A DNA stretch of 64,000 bases, from positions 311,501 to 375,500 of the forward strand of contig NC_019680.1 in assembly GCF_000316685.1 (NCBI RefSeq), in the 5' to 3' direction. Source of the stretch: Synechococcus sp. PCC 6312. GTDB taxonomy: Bacteria; Cyanobacteriota; Cyanobacteriia; Thermosynechococcales; Thermosynechococcaceae. Position 1 is the first letter of the stretch; every line of letters starts with the position of its first letter. The position numbers and the translations under genes are program-made. Below are positions 17,123-26,628 of this stretch, piece by piece. The notes beneath the pieces were generated by a model, which saw only the letters and a program-made list of their open reading frames with translations, did not search any database and was not told the DNA's origin.

Positions 17123-19726
17123 ATGGTTCAGTCTTTTTTTGCTTCCACATCCTCTGATCCGGCTTTCTCCATCACCAATGCATCCGCCCCAAATTCCCTC
17201 CAGGCCACCGGCATCTACATCACCATTCATGGCCACTTCTACCAACCCCCCCGAGAAAACCCCTACCTGGAAGCGGTTGAACATCAACCCAGTGCCAGCC
17301 CTTTTCATGATTGGAACGAGCGGATTTATCACGAGTGTTACCGCCCCAATGCTTTTGCCCGGATTTTTAATGATCGGGGGGATGTAATTGATATTGTCAA
17401 CAACTATGAATATCTCAGCTTTAATATTGGCCCAACCCTGTTTAGTTGGCTAGAACGGTATGACCTTGAGGTCTATCAGCGGATTATTGCCGCCGATCGG
17501 GCCAGTTGTCAGCGCTTGAATGGTCACGGGAACGCCATCGCCCAAGTCTATAACCACATTATTTTGCCCTTGGCCAATCACCAAGATAAGGTCACGCAAA
17601 TTCGCTGGGGGAAAGCCGATTTTCAACAACGGTTTGGCCGGGAACCTGAGGGGATGTGGCTGGCTGAAGCAGCAGTAGATTACCCCACGTTAGAAGTCTT
17701 GATCCAAGAAGGGATTAAATTTATTGTCCTCGCTCCGTCCCAGGCCCTGCGCTGTCGGCCCCGCCCGAGTCAAAACAATCCCGACCCGGCCTGGTATGAG
17801 GTTGCCGGTTGCCAAATTGATCCGAACCGCCCCTACCGTTGTTTTCTCCCCGCTGGTAACCCGGAAACGGATTTTATTGATGTATTTTTCTATGACGGGC
17901 CAATTTCACGGGATATGGGCTTCAGTGACTTGCTCAATAGCTCCCAATTCTTAGCCGGACGTTTAGGCCAGGCCGTGCGCCATGATCATCGGGAATTGCA
18001 ACTCATTTCCGTGGCCACCGATGGAGAAACTTTCGGCCATCACAAAAAAGATGCAGAAAAAGCCCTGGCCTATGCCCTCAAGGTCGAATTTCCCCAACGG
18101 GGCTGGCAGGTGAGTAATTATGCTCATTATCTCAGCTTGCAGTCTCCCACCTGGGAAGTGGTCTTAAAACCCGTCACGGCCTGGAGTTGCGCCCACGGGG
18201 TCGATCGTTGGCAGGCCGATTGTGGTTGCGGCGGGGGCGGGGCCTGGCATCAACGGTGGCGGCAACCCTTACGGGAGAGTCTGAACTGGTTACGGGATGA
18301 ACTAACGGAGATCTATGAAACCCTAGCGGCGGAATTTTTTACGGATGGTTGGGCCGCCCGGAATGCTTACATTGAAGTGATTCAGGATCGCTCCCCAGAA
18401 CGTCTCGACCAATTTTTCCACGCCTGGCAACAGCACCCTTTAACGGCCAATGAACGGGTAGATGCCCTGCGCCTTTTGGAAATGCAACGCTATGGCCTGC
18501 TGATGTTTACCAGTTGTGGCTGGTTTTTTGAGGAAATCTCCCGTCCCGAAGGAGTGCAAATTCTTCGCTATGCAGCCCGCGCCTTGGAATTGGCCGCCGA
18601 TGTTTCCGGGGTGCAGTTAGAAGCCGAATTTAGCCAACGCTTGGCGGAGGCCCCCAGCAATGTTGAAATCTTTGGCAACGGGGCCGGAGTTTATCAGCAA
18701 CTGGTGAAACCTTCGCAAATTAGCCTGCAACAGGTAGCAGCCCACTACGGCATGAATTCTCTCTTCACCAATTACCCCACTCAACATCACCTCTATTGCT
18801 ATGACATTGTTCAAGATGACTATCTCCGTCAGCAAATGGGCAACCTTACCCTGGCCATTGGACAGATTACCCTGACCTCAGACGTAACCCGAGAATCCCA
18901 GGCCCTGGTCATGGCTGTTCTCCACATGGGGGGGTGGGACTTCCATTGCTGCTTAAAACCTTTTCAAGGACGAGCCGACTATGCCGAAACCAAAGCCCAT
19001 CTGCTTAATGCTCTCCAACAGGGCAGCACCGCTAAAGTCGTTTTAACCTTAACTCAGGCCTTTGGCGACACTGCATTTGGCCTGAATGATCTGTTTGCGG
19101 AAGACCGTCACCGCTTGATGCATGCCCTGACCCAAACCACCCTTAACCGTCTCGATCAACTTTATAGCCAGGTCTATCGGGACAATTACGGGATTCTCAT
19201 GGGCTTTCAACGGGATGGACTCGGAGTGCCCCAGGAGTTGCAAGTGGCTGCCAGCGTCGCACTCACTCACCAGGCCAAGGTTGCCCTAAAGTCCGTGGAG
19301 CAGGAACTTGCTGATCCCCAAAACTTACCGAGTAACAACCTCCCCCAGTATTTAATTCAATTAGAGACGATTGCGGAAGAGGCCCGGGTACTTGGCTGTA
19401 GCTTAAACTTAGGCCCCGAATCTCAGCATCTGGAGCAACAAATTCTCCAAGTCCTCTGGCATCTCTTCCACAATTTCCAACCGGATCGTCTGATTGCTTT
19501 AGTCCCCTTGCTCGGTCAAATCATTACCATTGCCCATCGGCTGGGTCTGACTTTGAACTTAGAGCCAATGCAGGAACTCTATTTCCAAACCCTCAAAACC
19601 CTGTTCACCCCGGCTGGAGATCACCCTTTACTCTTGACTTTAACCCCCAAGGCAAATCACTACCTATTGCAGCTTGGCCCCCTGTTGCGGGTAGATGTTA
19701 GCTGGATTAGCGTTTGCTTGAGATAG
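17123..19726 (+). CDS. DUF3536 / glycoside hydrolase family 57-like protein
   Basis: About 867 residues from the ATG at 17123; a frame-open start at 17066 exists, but the conserved region begins only at IYITIHGHFYQPPRENPYLE. GH57 landmarks follow: PFHDWNERIYHECYRPNAFA, the segment GREPEGMWLAEAAVD that holds the likely catalytic Glu, and ISVATDGETFGHHKKDAEKA. The C-terminal half is the DUF3536 domain. GH57 enzymes act on alpha-glucans (amylase, branching or 4-alpha-glucanotransferase types), so a glycogen-related role is plausible but unproven. No signal peptide is evident. No strong ribosome site marks the start. Confidence 0.85.
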   Translation: MVQSFFASTSSDPAFSITNASAPNSLQATGIYITIHGHFYQPPRENPYLEAVEHQPSASPFHDWNERIYHECYRPNAFARIFNDRGDVIDIVNNYEYLSFNIGPTLFSWLERYDLEVYQRIIAADRASCQRLNGHGNAIAQVYNHIILPLANHQDKVTQIRWGKADFQQRFGREPEGMWLAEAAVDYPTLEVLIQEGIKFIVLAPSQALRCRPRPSQNNPDPAWYEVAGCQIDPNRPYRCFLPAGNPETDFIDVFFYDGPISRDMGFSDLLNSSQFLAGRLGQAVRHDHRELQLISVATDGETFGHHKKDAEKALAYALKVEFPQRGWQVSNYAHYLSLQSPTWEVVLKPVTAWSCAHGVDRWQADCGCGGGGAWHQRWRQPLRESLNWLRDELTEIYETLAAEFFTDGWAARNAYIEVIQDRSPERLDQFFHAWQQHPLTANERVDALRLLEMQRYGLLMFTSCGWFFEEISRPEGVQILRYAARALELAADVSGVQLEAEFSQRLAEAPSNVEIFGNGAGVYQQLVKPSQISLQQVAAHYGMNSLFTNYPTQHHLYCYDIVQDDYLRQQMGNLTLAIGQITLTSDVTRESQALVMAVLHMGGWDFHCCLKPFQGRADYAETKAHLLNALQQGSTAKVVLTLTQAFGDTAFGLNDLFAEDRHRLMHALTQTTLNRLDQLYSQVYRDNYGILMGFQRDGLGVPQELQVAASVALTHQAKVALKSVEQELADPQNLPSNNLPQYLIQLETIAEEARVLGCSLNLGPESQHLEQQILQVLWHLFHNFQPDRLIALVPLLGQIITIAHRLGLTLNLEPMQELYFQTLKTLFTPAGDHPLLLTLTPKANHYLLQLGPLLRVDVSWISVCLR

Positions 19727-19775
19727 GTATTTTTTGTTCCTGAAAATCTCAATGGTGGATGATTCTGTGCAACTA

Positions 19776-20189
19776 TTATTCAACGTAAGAGTGCAAAAGT
19801 TCATGACTAAGAAATGTTTGCATATCAAGATCGATATTTTCTAAAAGAATCGAGAAATTTGTTCGATCATAATCTCCTTCAAAAAAAGTTTCGAGACGGA
19901 TTAAGTCTTCATCCGTGAGATATAGCTTCATAAATAAAAGTTGAGCATTCAAAGAATTAATAAATTCCAAAAGATCAGGCCGACCAATATTTTGTTTTGC
20001 TCCGTAAATTGTACTAACAAGAATGCCACGATTATCAATTTGTTTAAGAAATAAGTTGGTTTTTCTTGGATGTAAATTTAGTACCCAATCTTCTCCTTGT
20101 TCTTGAACCCGGTATCCAGCGAATTCCAAGTGATTTATAAATTTTGCCAAAGGATGAGCAGTTGGGCTGTCACTTTCAATGTTTCTCAT
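19776..20189 (-). CDS. Hypothetical protein, YbjN/type III chaperone-like fold suspected
   Basis: 137 residues. Visible features are an amphipathic N-terminal helix (LAKFINHLEFAGYRVQEQGE), a beta-rich middle (WVLNLHPRKTNLFLKQIDNR; GILVSTIYGAK) and a helix-rich acidic end (LTDEDLIRLETFFEGDYDRT). That order resembles YbjN-type proteins, but the similarity is only structural impression. It is AT-richer than its neighbours, hinting at acquisition. It stands alone, convergent with the GH57-like gene. Confidence 0.6.
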   Translation of the reverse strand: MRNIESDSPTAHPLAKFINHLEFAGYRVQEQGEDWVLNLHPRKTNLFLKQIDNRGILVSTIYGAKQNIGRPDLLEFINSLNAQLLFMKLYLTDEDLIRLETFFEGDYDRTNFSILLENIDLDMQTFLSHELLHSYVE

Positions 20190-20283
20190 CAGTTTATAAG
20201 AACTCCCAGAGCAACAACTTTGCCGAACTCAAACATATCACGCATTATAAAGTCACTATGAGTATGAGAAAATTATTAGACTG

Positions 20284-21657
20284 TTAATTTTTATTCCCAG
20301 TGGTGAAGGTTAAAACCTGTACCGGAGTTGCATCGGGGGGATACAGAAAATTCACTTGTACCAGGCGCGTTTCTTGGGGTTGTAAGGTGAGCCTCAGCAA
20401 CGCTAGCCCCTGTTGTCCCTGTTTCTGAACCAGATGGAACGATTGACTTTGGGGGGTTCCGGCATCATCCCGATAACGGAGGCGGACGGTTCCCCGGAAA
20501 AAGATCCGATTCGGGGGTGGATTCAGAAACCTCAGGCCAGGCTCGGCGGCATTGGTTTTGACTGGGCTTTGCAGGGTGAGGGTAATGGCTTGGGGCTGAT
20601 TTGTCGGGTTAAATAAGGGGAAATTGAGGTCGTATTCAATCCCATAGTTGCCGTGGGCCTGGTAGGCAGTGTCGGGGTAACGAGCAATTAGGGGGGCCGC
20701 TTGCACCTGGCCAGTCCCCAATGTGCCCCCAATCACTGTGCTTAAAGGAAAGGAAAATCGCTCACCCGGCCTGGGAATTTCAAGTTTTGTTGTTTGATTG
20801 TACCAACGAGAGCCGACACCCACGCCCGCCACACGACTGTAAATAATCGGCCCAGGCCGGCCTGGAACAGACGGCGGTTTATCTCGAGGGGTGACAAGAG
20901 CACCAGTTTTGAGCAGGGCTTGCCAATCAGAAAGAGTGGGGGGATTCTCCTGGCCTTGAGCATCTTGCTGGGCATAGAGTCCCAAACTGGCCAAATAGAC
21001 CGGACCATTGCTGCGAAGCCTGAGGAGGGCCGAGCGACCATTCAAGGGTGGAGTCAGTTCTTTAACGGAAATTGGCAAGTTGAGCAACATGGCACTGCTT
21101 TGGGGCGGAATTACTACTTGGGCGGGAAAGATGGCTTGGCGTTGGCCCCGGAGAATCTCCGTCATCACCCGATCCCCAGGCCCGGCATAGATCATCCCTG
21201 AATCATTATTTTGAACTTCCGGCAAGGGAATAAACGGTGCATCGGGTTGGCTAACATAACTCGCGGCCTGGAGGATGTTGATCGTCACTGGTTTATGGGT
21301 TGGGTTTTGGGCAATGACCCCCAAATAGAGCGTCCGTAAATCCTCTGGTGTTGCAGGCTTGGCAATGTGGTGGGCAAAAATATCAAATCGGCCTTGAAAA
21401 CGGGTGTTCAAGTGGGCAGTGGGGGTAGCCATGCCTTGGGGCGGAAAGGTTGAAAGTAAAATCCCTGCTTGAGATACCACTTCTGGACTGTTGCTATTGA
21501 ACACCCTGACCTGATCCAGGCCCCCTGGTAGTGGCAAAACCTTTTGGGGTTGGAGAATCGTTTCTGGGGGTGGGGTGGTTTGGGCGAACGCGCGCAACGG
21601 TAGAGCCAGACTCAGCATGGCCAGGGTTAGGCCGGTGAATTGTCCCGTAAGAGGCAT
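20284..21657 (-). CDS. DUF3370 domain-containing exported protein
   Basis: 457 residues from the ATG at 21657, chosen because it starts just after the J-domain gene ends and gives a good signal peptide (LTLAMLSLALPLRAFAQT). Longer open starts would overlap that gene. The body matches the cyanobacterial DUF3370 family (LPLPGGLDQVRVFNSNSPEV; FQGRFDIFAHHIAKPATPED; GMIYAGPGDRVMTEILRGQR). Family function is unknown; export to the periplasm or surface is expected. It lies 4 bases from the J-domain gene, in a probable operon. Confidence 0.85.
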   Translation of the reverse strand: MPLTGQFTGLTLAMLSLALPLRAFAQTTPPPETILQPQKVLPLPGGLDQVRVFNSNSPEVVSQAGILLSTFPPQGMATPTAHLNTRFQGRFDIFAHHIAKPATPEDLRTLYLGVIAQNPTHKPVTINILQAASYVSQPDAPFIPLPEVQNNDSGMIYAGPGDRVMTEILRGQRQAIFPAQVVIPPQSSAMLLNLPISVKELTPPLNGRSALLRLRSNGPVYLASLGLYAQQDAQGQENPPTLSDWQALLKTGALVTPRDKPPSVPGRPGPIIYSRVAGVGVGSRWYNQTTKLEIPRPGERFSFPLSTVIGGTLGTGQVQAAPLIARYPDTAYQAHGNYGIEYDLNFPLFNPTNQPQAITLTLQSPVKTNAAEPGLRFLNPPPNRIFFRGTVRLRYRDDAGTPQSQSFHLVQKQGQQGLALLRLTLQPQETRLVQVNFLYPPDATPVQVLTFTTGNKN

Positions 21658-21661
21658 CGGT

Positions 21662-22348
21662 TTAGAGGGGGGTAGAGGTTTTGACGGCCGCATTGGCTTC
21701 TCGAAACAGTCCCGTCGCAATCCGAAAAAGTTCCTGGCCAGTGTGGAGATAGGAGTCATCAAAATTCAGCGTAAAGGTATAAAGGTCTTCCAGGCCATCG
21801 TCAATTTGATTCAAACAATAGTAGAGGTTCAGGGCGATGGCTCCGGCTCGGGCTGGATTGGGACAGGCCTGGAGACGGCTACGGGCAGCACTCAAGAGGG
21901 TGGTACTTTTGCCGAGGTAGCCTTGGAACTCCTCCAACAGGACATCATCAAAGGGGTCGGCGGCCAGTTGATCAATTTGTTCTTGGAGGGGTCGAATAAT
22001 ATTACGGATAATTTTACTGACGGGTTCATAAACGTTGCGCAGCCAGAGGGCAAAGTCCGTATCTTTCTGGCGGGCCTGATGATAATTTTCGGTGGAAATA
22101 TTAACAGCTACCCCAACGGCACGGGAGCTAATCACCAACCGCTGTTGATCATAGGCCTGGCGTTGGGCCGGATCCCCCAAGACCTCATAGGCAAAATTAA
22201 TCCGCAGCATTTGCTCATGGCTATGGTTCGACTGGTTATTCGTATCGGGGTGAAATTGTTTGACTAAGCGGCGATAGGCCTGCTTAATCTCGCGCTGGCT
22301 CGCAGTTGGGAGAAGCTCCAAGATGGTGTAATGATCAGGCAATGACAT
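21662..22348 (-). CDS. J-domain (DnaJ-like) protein
   Basis: 228 residues. The N-terminal 70 residues are a J domain with the HPD motif intact (YTILELLPTASQREIKQAYR; RLVKQFHPDTNN; FAYEVLGDPAQRQAYD), which stimulates Hsp70 ATPase. The remaining 150 residues are helical, with no zinc-finger or substrate-binding domain, so this is a type III J protein whose client is unknown. Its downstream partner is the DUF3370 gene. Confidence 0.9.
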   Translation of the reverse strand: MSLPDHYTILELLPTASQREIKQAYRRLVKQFHPDTNNQSNHSHEQMLRINFAYEVLGDPAQRQAYDQQRLVISSRAVGVAVNISTENYHQARQKDTDFALWLRNVYEPVSKIIRNIIRPLQEQIDQLAADPFDDVLLEEFQGYLGKSTTLLSAARSRLQACPNPARAGAIALNLYYCLNQIDDGLEDLYTFTLNFDDSYLHTGQELFRIATGLFREANAAVKTSTPL

Positions 22349-22466
22349 TGATTCGGTAGTGGGGGTGAGGACAGTTTAATTTTTCCCAGGCCCTAGGATA
22401 GACCAGTTTAGCAATCTGAGTGGGATAATAAACCCGCCCCTGCCGCAACATCATTCTGAAATCACC

Positions 22467-24260
22467 ATGCAGCAACTCACAACCCAAGTTTTAGTCGTTG
22501 GTGGGGGAACCGGGGGCACAGCCGCTGCCATTCAAGCTGCCCGAGCCGGAGTTGAGATAATCTTGGTCAGTGAATTTAATTGGTTGGGGGGAATGTTAAC
22601 CGCTGCTGGGGTCGCTGCACCCGATGGCAATGAATTAGAGGCTTGGCAAACGGGGCTGTGGGGAGCGTTTATTAAAGAAGTCCAAAAGCGGCAACCTGTG
22701 GATCAGGCCTGGGTCAGTTTTTTTACCTACAGTCCGGTAGTAGGGGCGCAGATTTTTGCCGAGTGGGTGCAGGCCTTACCGAATCTCAGGTGGATTTCTG
22801 GCTACATTCCCCAGTCCGTTAACCGCGTCGGTAATCGCATTGTCGGAGTCGAATTTGCCCCCGCGGATCGCTATCAGTTACCTCAACCCCAAAATCAACT
22901 CCCGCCCCTGAATATCCAGGCTCAGATCACCATTGACGGAACAGAACTGGGGGATTTGTTGGCATTAGGCGATATTCCTCATCGCTGGGGTTGGGATTGG
23001 CGAGAATCTTGGTCTGAGCCGAGCGCGCCGCCGATACCCAATCAAATCACCGCAACCTATCCTGTCCAGACCCCGACTTGGGTGGTGATGCTCCAAGACT
23101 ATGGCGAAAATAAAACGGCTCCAGCCATTGCCTCCTCACCCCTCTGGGATGAAGCGAAATTTAGGGGGGCCTGGGCGGGTTATGCACCGGATTATTTTCT
23201 CAATTACGGCCGCTTACCCGGCAATCAATTCATGCTCAACTGGCCCCAAAATGGCAATGACTATGGGGTAAATTTGAACCGACTGATTGCCTCCCCCGCT
23301 GCCCGTGAAGAATTTTTCCGAGAGAGTCTTTGGCATAGCCAGGATTTTGCCCACTATATTCAACTCCATCTGGGGCAACGCTATGGCCTGGCTAGAGATG
23401 TTTTTCCCCTTGATCAACCTACCTTGGGAGGCTGCGAATTTGCCCTCTATCCCTATTTTCGAGAGAGTCGGCGGCTTATTGGCATAACGACTGTCACCGA
23501 GTTCGGGATTTTGCCCCAGGGCCAAGTTGCCCCCCTACCTGTGAATGAGCAGGGACAAATTACTTCAATTGCAGTGGGCAACTACCCCAATGATCATCAC
23601 TACCCAGGTTTTGAATTTAAATTGGCTCCAAAATCCATTCGCTGGGGCGGTCGTTGGACAGGAACTCCCTTTACTATTCCCTTGGGGGCCTTGATTCCGG
23701 CCGGGATAGATGGATTTCTTTGTTGTGATAAAAATATTTCTGTTTCCCATATTGCCAATGGTGCCACTCGCTTACAACCCCTAGTCTTAAATATTGGGCA
23801 AGCTGCTGGGATGGCCGCGGCATTAGCCATTAAAATTAAAACATCATTAGCCGAACTCAAAATTGAACAACTCCAATGGGCACTCCTCAAAGACCCCCAG
23901 GCCCCGGCCGCAATCATTCCCTTTTATAATCTCCCTCCAGATCATCCCGAATGGTTTATCGCCCAACTCAATGTTTTACGGCAAGCAGACCCCTATCCAA
24001 CGTCCGGTTATGCCCCACTCCAACCGCCGTTCCTTAACCCAGATCTCAGCCAAATTCCCATCTTTACCGGCCACATGACCCAAGCCGAAAACCAAACCTA
24101 TCAACTCACCCTAGAGTCCGGCCAGGCCTGGAGTTTAGTCACCTTAAATTCCGAAATGGATCAACAGCTAAAGACCCTCCATTTAGGTCAAAAAGTGACT
24201 GTATTCGGGCAATCTAACCTGAGTGGAAACTGGATTCGAGTTATTGCCTTAGAAACCTAA
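22467..24260 (+). CDS. FAD-dependent oxidoreductase
   Basis: 597 residues. The dinucleotide-binding motif is at the N-terminus (VLVVGGGTGGTAAAIQAARA). EFNWLGGMLTAAGVAAPDGN and the C-terminal IGQAAGMAAALAI are typical of the FAD-dependent oxidoreductase family that includes xanthan-lyase-associated proteins. No signal peptide is visible. The substrate is unknown. The last 60 residues (ESGQAWSLVTLNSEMDQQLK) form a separate small beta domain. The gene is flanked by genes on the opposite strand and is probably monocistronic. Confidence 0.85.
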   Translation: MQQLTTQVLVVGGGTGGTAAAIQAARAGVEIILVSEFNWLGGMLTAAGVAAPDGNELEAWQTGLWGAFIKEVQKRQPVDQAWVSFFTYSPVVGAQIFAEWVQALPNLRWISGYIPQSVNRVGNRIVGVEFAPADRYQLPQPQNQLPPLNIQAQITIDGTELGDLLALGDIPHRWGWDWRESWSEPSAPPIPNQITATYPVQTPTWVVMLQDYGENKTAPAIASSPLWDEAKFRGAWAGYAPDYFLNYGRLPGNQFMLNWPQNGNDYGVNLNRLIASPAAREEFFRESLWHSQDFAHYIQLHLGQRYGLARDVFPLDQPTLGGCEFALYPYFRESRRLIGITTVTEFGILPQGQVAPLPVNEQGQITSIAVGNYPNDHHYPGFEFKLAPKSIRWGGRWTGTPFTIPLGALIPAGIDGFLCCDKNISVSHIANGATRLQPLVLNIGQAAGMAAALAIKIKTSLAELKIEQLQWALLKDPQAPAAIIPFYNLPPDHPEWFIAQLNVLRQADPYPTSGYAPLQPPFLNPDLSQIPIFTGHMTQAENQTYQLTLESGQAWSLVTLNSEMDQQLKTLHLGQKVTVFGQSNLSGNWIRVIALET

Positions 24261-24261
24261 A

Positions 24262-24942
24262 TCATGGCGGTCCGGAATCACATGAGGTTTGAAACTGATT
24301 TAATAACCAGGCTCCAACCTCTGATGACTGGGTTTCCTGATTGCGGCGAAGAGCTTCTTCTAATACGCCTACACTCAACCCAGGTAAAACATTTGATGTC
24401 CTGATGGCCCAACTGCCTTGATCGGCGATCTTGTAAACAGTAATCTCTAAATTCTGGACATCTACAACCCAATATTCGGCAACACCTAAACTTTCATATA
24501 AAGCCCGTTTTATGCCTAGATCATCTAAGAGTGAGCTTTTAGCAATCTCAATCACTAAATTAGGGGCTGGAAACTGGTTTAAATCAATAATTCCTGTGCC
24601 TGAAGGTATAGCCTGATTTAATTCCCCCACATATACTGAAATATCTGGTTGACAACTTGCTACCCCCGTTTTTCGATAAGTGCAATTAGGCAAGACTTCC
24701 AATGTCACCCGCTGAGTAATCCCCCACAAACCCACAGCTAGAGACATAACATAGTCATTTTTAGAGTGGTCGTAACTAACAGGGGGCATTTCTAACCTCA
24801 TGTGGCCTTTGAAATAATATCCCCACGTTTTGTCATGGGTTGGCTGCTCCAGCAGTTGGCAATAATTGTCCCAAGATGTTTTGACCCAACTATCCCCAAG
24901 GGTTTGAATAGTTACGGCGGGTTGAATTGAGGTTTGGGTCAT
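24262..24942 (-). CDS. Uma2 family (DUF820) putative endonuclease
   Basis: 226 residues from the ATG at 24942, which has GGAG 9 bases upstream; a TTG at 24957 overlaps that site and is less likely. The family core is intact: RLEMPPVSYDHSKNDYVMSL near the N-terminus, QPDISVYVGE with the active-site Asp, LVIEIAKSSLLDDLGIKRAL with the Glu, and YWVVDVQNLEITVY. It is one of three Uma2 genes in this window, and not closely similar to the one in the island. It ends 1 base from the oxidoreductase end (convergent). Confidence 0.88.
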   Translation of the reverse strand: MTQTSIQPAVTIQTLGDSWVKTSWDNYCQLLEQPTHDKTWGYYFKGHMRLEMPPVSYDHSKNDYVMSLAVGLWGITQRVTLEVLPNCTYRKTGVASCQPDISVYVGELNQAIPSGTGIIDLNQFPAPNLVIEIAKSSLLDDLGIKRALYESLGVAEYWVVDVQNLEITVYKIADQGSWAIRTSNVLPGLSVGVLEEALRRNQETQSSEVGAWLLNQFQTSCDSGPP

Positions 24943-24974
24943 GGTAAAAAGCTCCAAAGGACGCGAGCCAACTC

Positions 24975-25475
24975 TTATGTCCCTAACTTATCCTGAAAAA
25001 TTGTGATTTCCAGATTTTTATCATCCCGGACGACTAAGGAGCGTTTGACTTGGCCCAGTACTAAGGGTTGGGAAATGCTAGGTTGCGGGTGGGTGACAGT
25101 CCGGGCCTGGATCAAGAGTTCATTGCGACCTACACCTAACCGACCGGGAGAAAACAAATCACTAGCGGCTTGACGGAGAGTGGCTTCCAGTTCTGTGGCT
25201 GTAATGGTTGAAGGGACAGCAATCGTGGCCAGATTTGCGCCATTATCAAACACCAAACTATAGCGGACGGCTCCCGGAATTTGGGTATGGGTCAGGGGCA
25301 CGATACTCAGGGCAAATAGTCCCGCCGTTAAGACAATCATGAATCCAGTTGAACCCACCAGCCGAAACCGAAACCCCCACTTAAACAAAAAGCCCAGGCC
25401 GGCTAAACCTGCTATCCCTAAAGTCAACCAGGCCGACCACTGCCCATAGGCCAAAAATGCGTCTGGGGTAAACAT
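24975..25475 (-). CDS. ycf51: Ycf51-like membrane protein
   Basis: 166 residues matching the Ycf51 family (DUF2518) of cyanobacteria and some plastids. Two membrane segments lie at about residues 15-35 and 40-62 (WSAWLTLGIAGLAGLGFLFK; STGFMIVLTAGLFALSIVPL). A soluble C-terminal domain follows (YSLVFDNGANLATIAVPSTI; LVLGQVKRSLVVRDDKNLEI). Function is unknown. Its ATG overlaps the sufU stop codon (TAATG), so the two are coupled. Confidence 0.87.
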   Translation of the reverse strand: MFTPDAFLAYGQWSAWLTLGIAGLAGLGFLFKWGFRFRLVGSTGFMIVLTAGLFALSIVPLTHTQIPGAVRYSLVFDNGANLATIAVPSTITATELEATLRQAASDLFSPGRLGVGRNELLIQARTVTHPQPSISQPLVLGQVKRSLVVRDDKNLEITIFQDKLGT

Positions 25476-25954
25476 TAATCACTATCCTCATTGCTGATAA
25501 ATTCTGGGGCGGCGGCGGTAATAGGTTGCTCCAATGCGGCTCGGAGGGTATGCCAACTCAGGGTTGCACATTTAATTCGTACCGGAAATTGGGCCACCCC
25601 TTGCATCACATTTAATTTACGCAGTTCTTGGGGAAATTCAAATTCACCCTTCATCATGGCCTGGAATTGCTCCACCATCCTGTTGGCCTGGTCAATGGTT
25701 TTACCCCGCAGAGCATCAGCCATTAAGTCCACCGAAGCCATGGCAATTGCACAACCTTCCCCTTCAAACTGGACATCGGTAATCTGGGTCTGGTCAGGGG
25801 AGAGTTGGACGGTTAGCTCAATGGTGTCTCCACAGGATGGATTATGTCCCCGTTGTTGTCGGTCAACTGGCTCAGTCCGGCCCCGATGGCGTGGCTTTTT
25901 GTAATGCTCAAGAATAACCTGCTGATAAAGCGTGCGTAAATTGTCCAAAGACAT
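25475..25954 (-). CDS. sufU: SufU-type iron-sulfur cluster assembly scaffold (NifU N-terminal family)
   Basis: 159 residues from the ATG at 25954; the open frame extends to 26011 but homology begins at MSLDNLRTLYQQVILEHYKK. The three ligand Cys residues are present: NPSCGD, GEGCAIAMAS and IKCATLSW, with the Asp after the first. The family accepts sulfur from a cysteine desulfurase (SufS) or acts as a zinc-dependent sulfur-transfer protein. It is translationally coupled to ycf51 downstream. Confidence 0.92.
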   Translation of the reverse strand: MSLDNLRTLYQQVILEHYKKPRHRGRTEPVDRQQRGHNPSCGDTIELTVQLSPDQTQITDVQFEGEGCAIAMASVDLMADALRGKTIDQANRMVEQFQAMMKGEFEFPQELRKLNVMQGVAQFPVRIKCATLSWHTLRAALEQPITAAAPEFISNEDSD

Positions 25955-26101
25955 TGTGGTAGTGGGCAATTCCCAAATGAAACAATCGTTAACACTTATA
26001 GCGTTACCCATTTTGGGTTCAATACTTCCTAGCTTAATCCTTGCACGGTTGCTTTCACCTGCAACATTTTTGTGAGTCTGGGGATTGAGGTTAATCTATA
26101 T

Positions 26102-26121
26102 CTAGAATGTTGCGCTTCTAG
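26102..26121. promoter_or_regulatory. Short inverted repeat in the sufU-ftrC divergent spacer
   Basis: CTAGAA (26102-26107) and TTCTAG (26116-26121) pair around 8 bases. It is central in the 275-base spacer between sufU and ftrC, so it could serve either promoter. No matching known operator was recognised. Confidence 0.3.
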
Positions 26122-26229
26122 CAACCCCAATCAAGGTTAGGATTTCAGCCGATCATTGCCCCAGGCCTGGAAATTTTAAGATGCACAAACCTAACTTTAC
26201 CGCAAGAAAACAAAGATGGTACGGTAAAA

Positions 26230-26628
26230 ATGCCCCCCATGAGCACCTCCTTTATGAGTAACGGGTATCAACCGCAACAAGCCTCCGATAAAAACTTGGA
26301 AGCCATGCGTAAGTTTGCGGAAACCTATGCCAAGCGCACGGGTACTTATTTTTGCGTGGATTTGGGGACAACAGCGGTGGTGCTGGAGGGCCTGGCCAAA
26401 CATAAGGATGACTACGGCTCTCCTTTATGCCCTTGCCGCCATTATGACGATAAGGAAGCCGAGGTAGCTGCGGTTTATTGGAACTGTCCCTGTGTACCGA
26501 TGCGGGAACGCAAAGAATGCCACTGTATGTTGTTTTTGACCCCAGACAATCCCTTTGTGGGCCCCGCTCAAGAAATCAGCTTTGACCAAATCCGTGAGGA
26601 AACCAATCGTTATTCGGTCAGTGAATGA
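26230..26628 (+). CDS. ftrC: Ferredoxin-thioredoxin reductase catalytic (beta) chain
   Basis: Passes electrons from photosynthetic ferredoxin to thioredoxins through a [4Fe-4S] cluster and an adjacent disulfide. 132 residues from the first ATG; a second ATG at 26239 is equally possible. The Cys pattern is diagnostic: YFCVDLG, then PLCPCRHY, WNCPCVPM and KECHCMLF, giving the CPC-CPC-CHC set. The variable subunit is not in this window. The downstream DUF309 gene overlaps it by 8 bases. Confidence 0.95.
   Translation: MPPMSTSFMSNGYQPQQASDKNLEAMRKFAETYAKRTGTYFCVDLGTTAVVLEGLAKHKDDYGSPLCPCRHYDDKEAEVAAVYWNCPCVPMRERKECHCMLFLTPDNPFVGPAQEISFDQIREETNRYSVSE

Noticed and set aside
21575-22267. A 230-codon open frame on the plus strand opposite the J-domain gene
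   Set aside because: It lies wholly antisense to a well-supported J-domain gene and the start of the DUF3370 gene; its composition is that of a complement frame and it has no recognisable motif.
26046-26075. Terminator-like GTTGC-GCAAC hairpin followed by T residues
   Set aside because: The stem is only 5 bases, and no plus-strand gene lies upstream that it could terminate.
26555-26620. Upstream start of the DUF309 gene inside ftrC
   Set aside because: It would overlap ftrC by 74 bases with unrelated residues; the GTG at 26621 gives the usual N-terminus and a tight 8-base overlap.
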